Origin: Candidatus Sabulitectum sp.
Lineage (GTDB): Bacteria > Fermentibacterota > Fermentibacteria > Fermentibacterales > JCC-6
Assembly (NCBI GenBank): GCA_029934845.1
Contig: JAOZLN010000107.1
Location: 2,355-7,993 of the forward strand
DNA length: 5,639 bases
Direction of reading: 5' to 3'
Position 1 is the stretch's first letter, and every line of letters begins with the position of its first letter. Both the position numbers and the translations under genes were made by a program. Positions 5,476 to 5,639 of the stretch are shown here, one piece after another. The notes below the pieces were generated by a model. That model saw nothing but the letters and a program-made list of their open reading frames with translations, had not been told where the DNA came from and did not search any database.

Positions 5476-5639
5476 TCAGAATCACCAAACAGATCTGGTG
5501 TTCCACTCTCAAATTTCTTCAGAATGTTGCTCATTCTACTTTTAAGTGCATCCGCTTCTTCTGTGATCTCCTCAAGTGTTTTTCTGGGCTCTTCAGGCAG
5601 TTCCGGAATATCTTCCTCCGGCTCAGGTTCCTGCTTATT
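5472..5639 (-). CDS. C-terminus of an acidic Glu/Pro-rich protein (5' part outside the window)
   Basis: The last 55 codons of a gene entering from the right edge, ending in TGA at 5472-5474. The visible part starts with a strongly acidic Glu/Pro stretch (KQEPEPEEDIPELPEEP). A predicted amphipathic helix follows (TLEEITEEADALKSRMSNIL), and the protein ends in KKFESGTPDLFGDSE. The first part looks like a disordered linker and the helix could be a coiled-coil or docking element. The closing PDLFG resembles the LF core of beta-clamp-binding motifs in DNA replication and repair proteins, but such short motifs often occur by chance. I do not recognise the family. Its stop overlaps the Nudix GTG by the GTGA arrangement, so the two are almost certainly co-transcribed. 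The frame is fully open to the window edge with no interrupting stop, while the other two minus frames are closed. Confidence 0.72.
   Translation of the reverse strand, partial: NKQEPEPEEDIPELPEEPRKTLEEITEEADALKSRMSNILKKFESGTPDLFGDSE

Overview
The window looks like a chromosomal contig piece from an uncultured bacterium of the group whose secreted proteins end in a FlgD-like/type IX-style C-terminal sorting domain (Fermentibacterota, Cloacimonadota, Latescibacterota and similar lineages). The basis is the C-terminus of the first gene (NQNSPNPFN ... VYDLSGREVRTLV ... GIYIVRLQ). I cannot pin the phylum from one domain. There are no RNA genes, no CRISPR array and no recognisable transposase.

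Layout. (1) Positions 1-1332, plus strand: 3' part of a secreted right-handed beta-helix protein with about six coils of roughly 28 residues and a C-terminal sorting domain. (2) Positions 1367-3016, minus strand, convergent with it: a polytopic membrane protein, probably a GT-C-type glycosyltransferase, with a candidate promoter and Shine-Dalgarno of its own. (3) Positions 3103-3723: a gap with no intact gene. It holds a possible decayed coding remnant on the minus strand (about 3365-3645). (4) Positions 3724-4680, minus strand: a class II Fic adenylyltransferase with a C-terminal winged helix. Its promoter region carries a striking pair of TGATANTATCA palindromes. (5) Positions 4748-5000: a gap with a hairpin-plus-T-run and an inverted repeat. 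(6) Positions 5014-5639, minus strand: a two-gene operon, the tail of an acidic Glu/Pro-rich protein followed by a Nudix hydrolase, overlapping as GTGA.

No pathway links the genes. The beta-helix and membrane glycosyltransferase genes both suit envelope or surface work but are transcribed towards each other. The fic gene is AT-rich compared with its flanks, sits between gene-poor gaps and has its own promoter, which fits a self-contained acquired module. The best lead is the fic operator: a double palindrome placed over the predicted transcription start of a gene whose product ends in a DNA-binding-type fold. In both fic and the membrane-protein gene the longest reading frame begins at a TTG that touches or lies upstream of a -10 box, so shorter starts (4680 and 3016) are preferred here.
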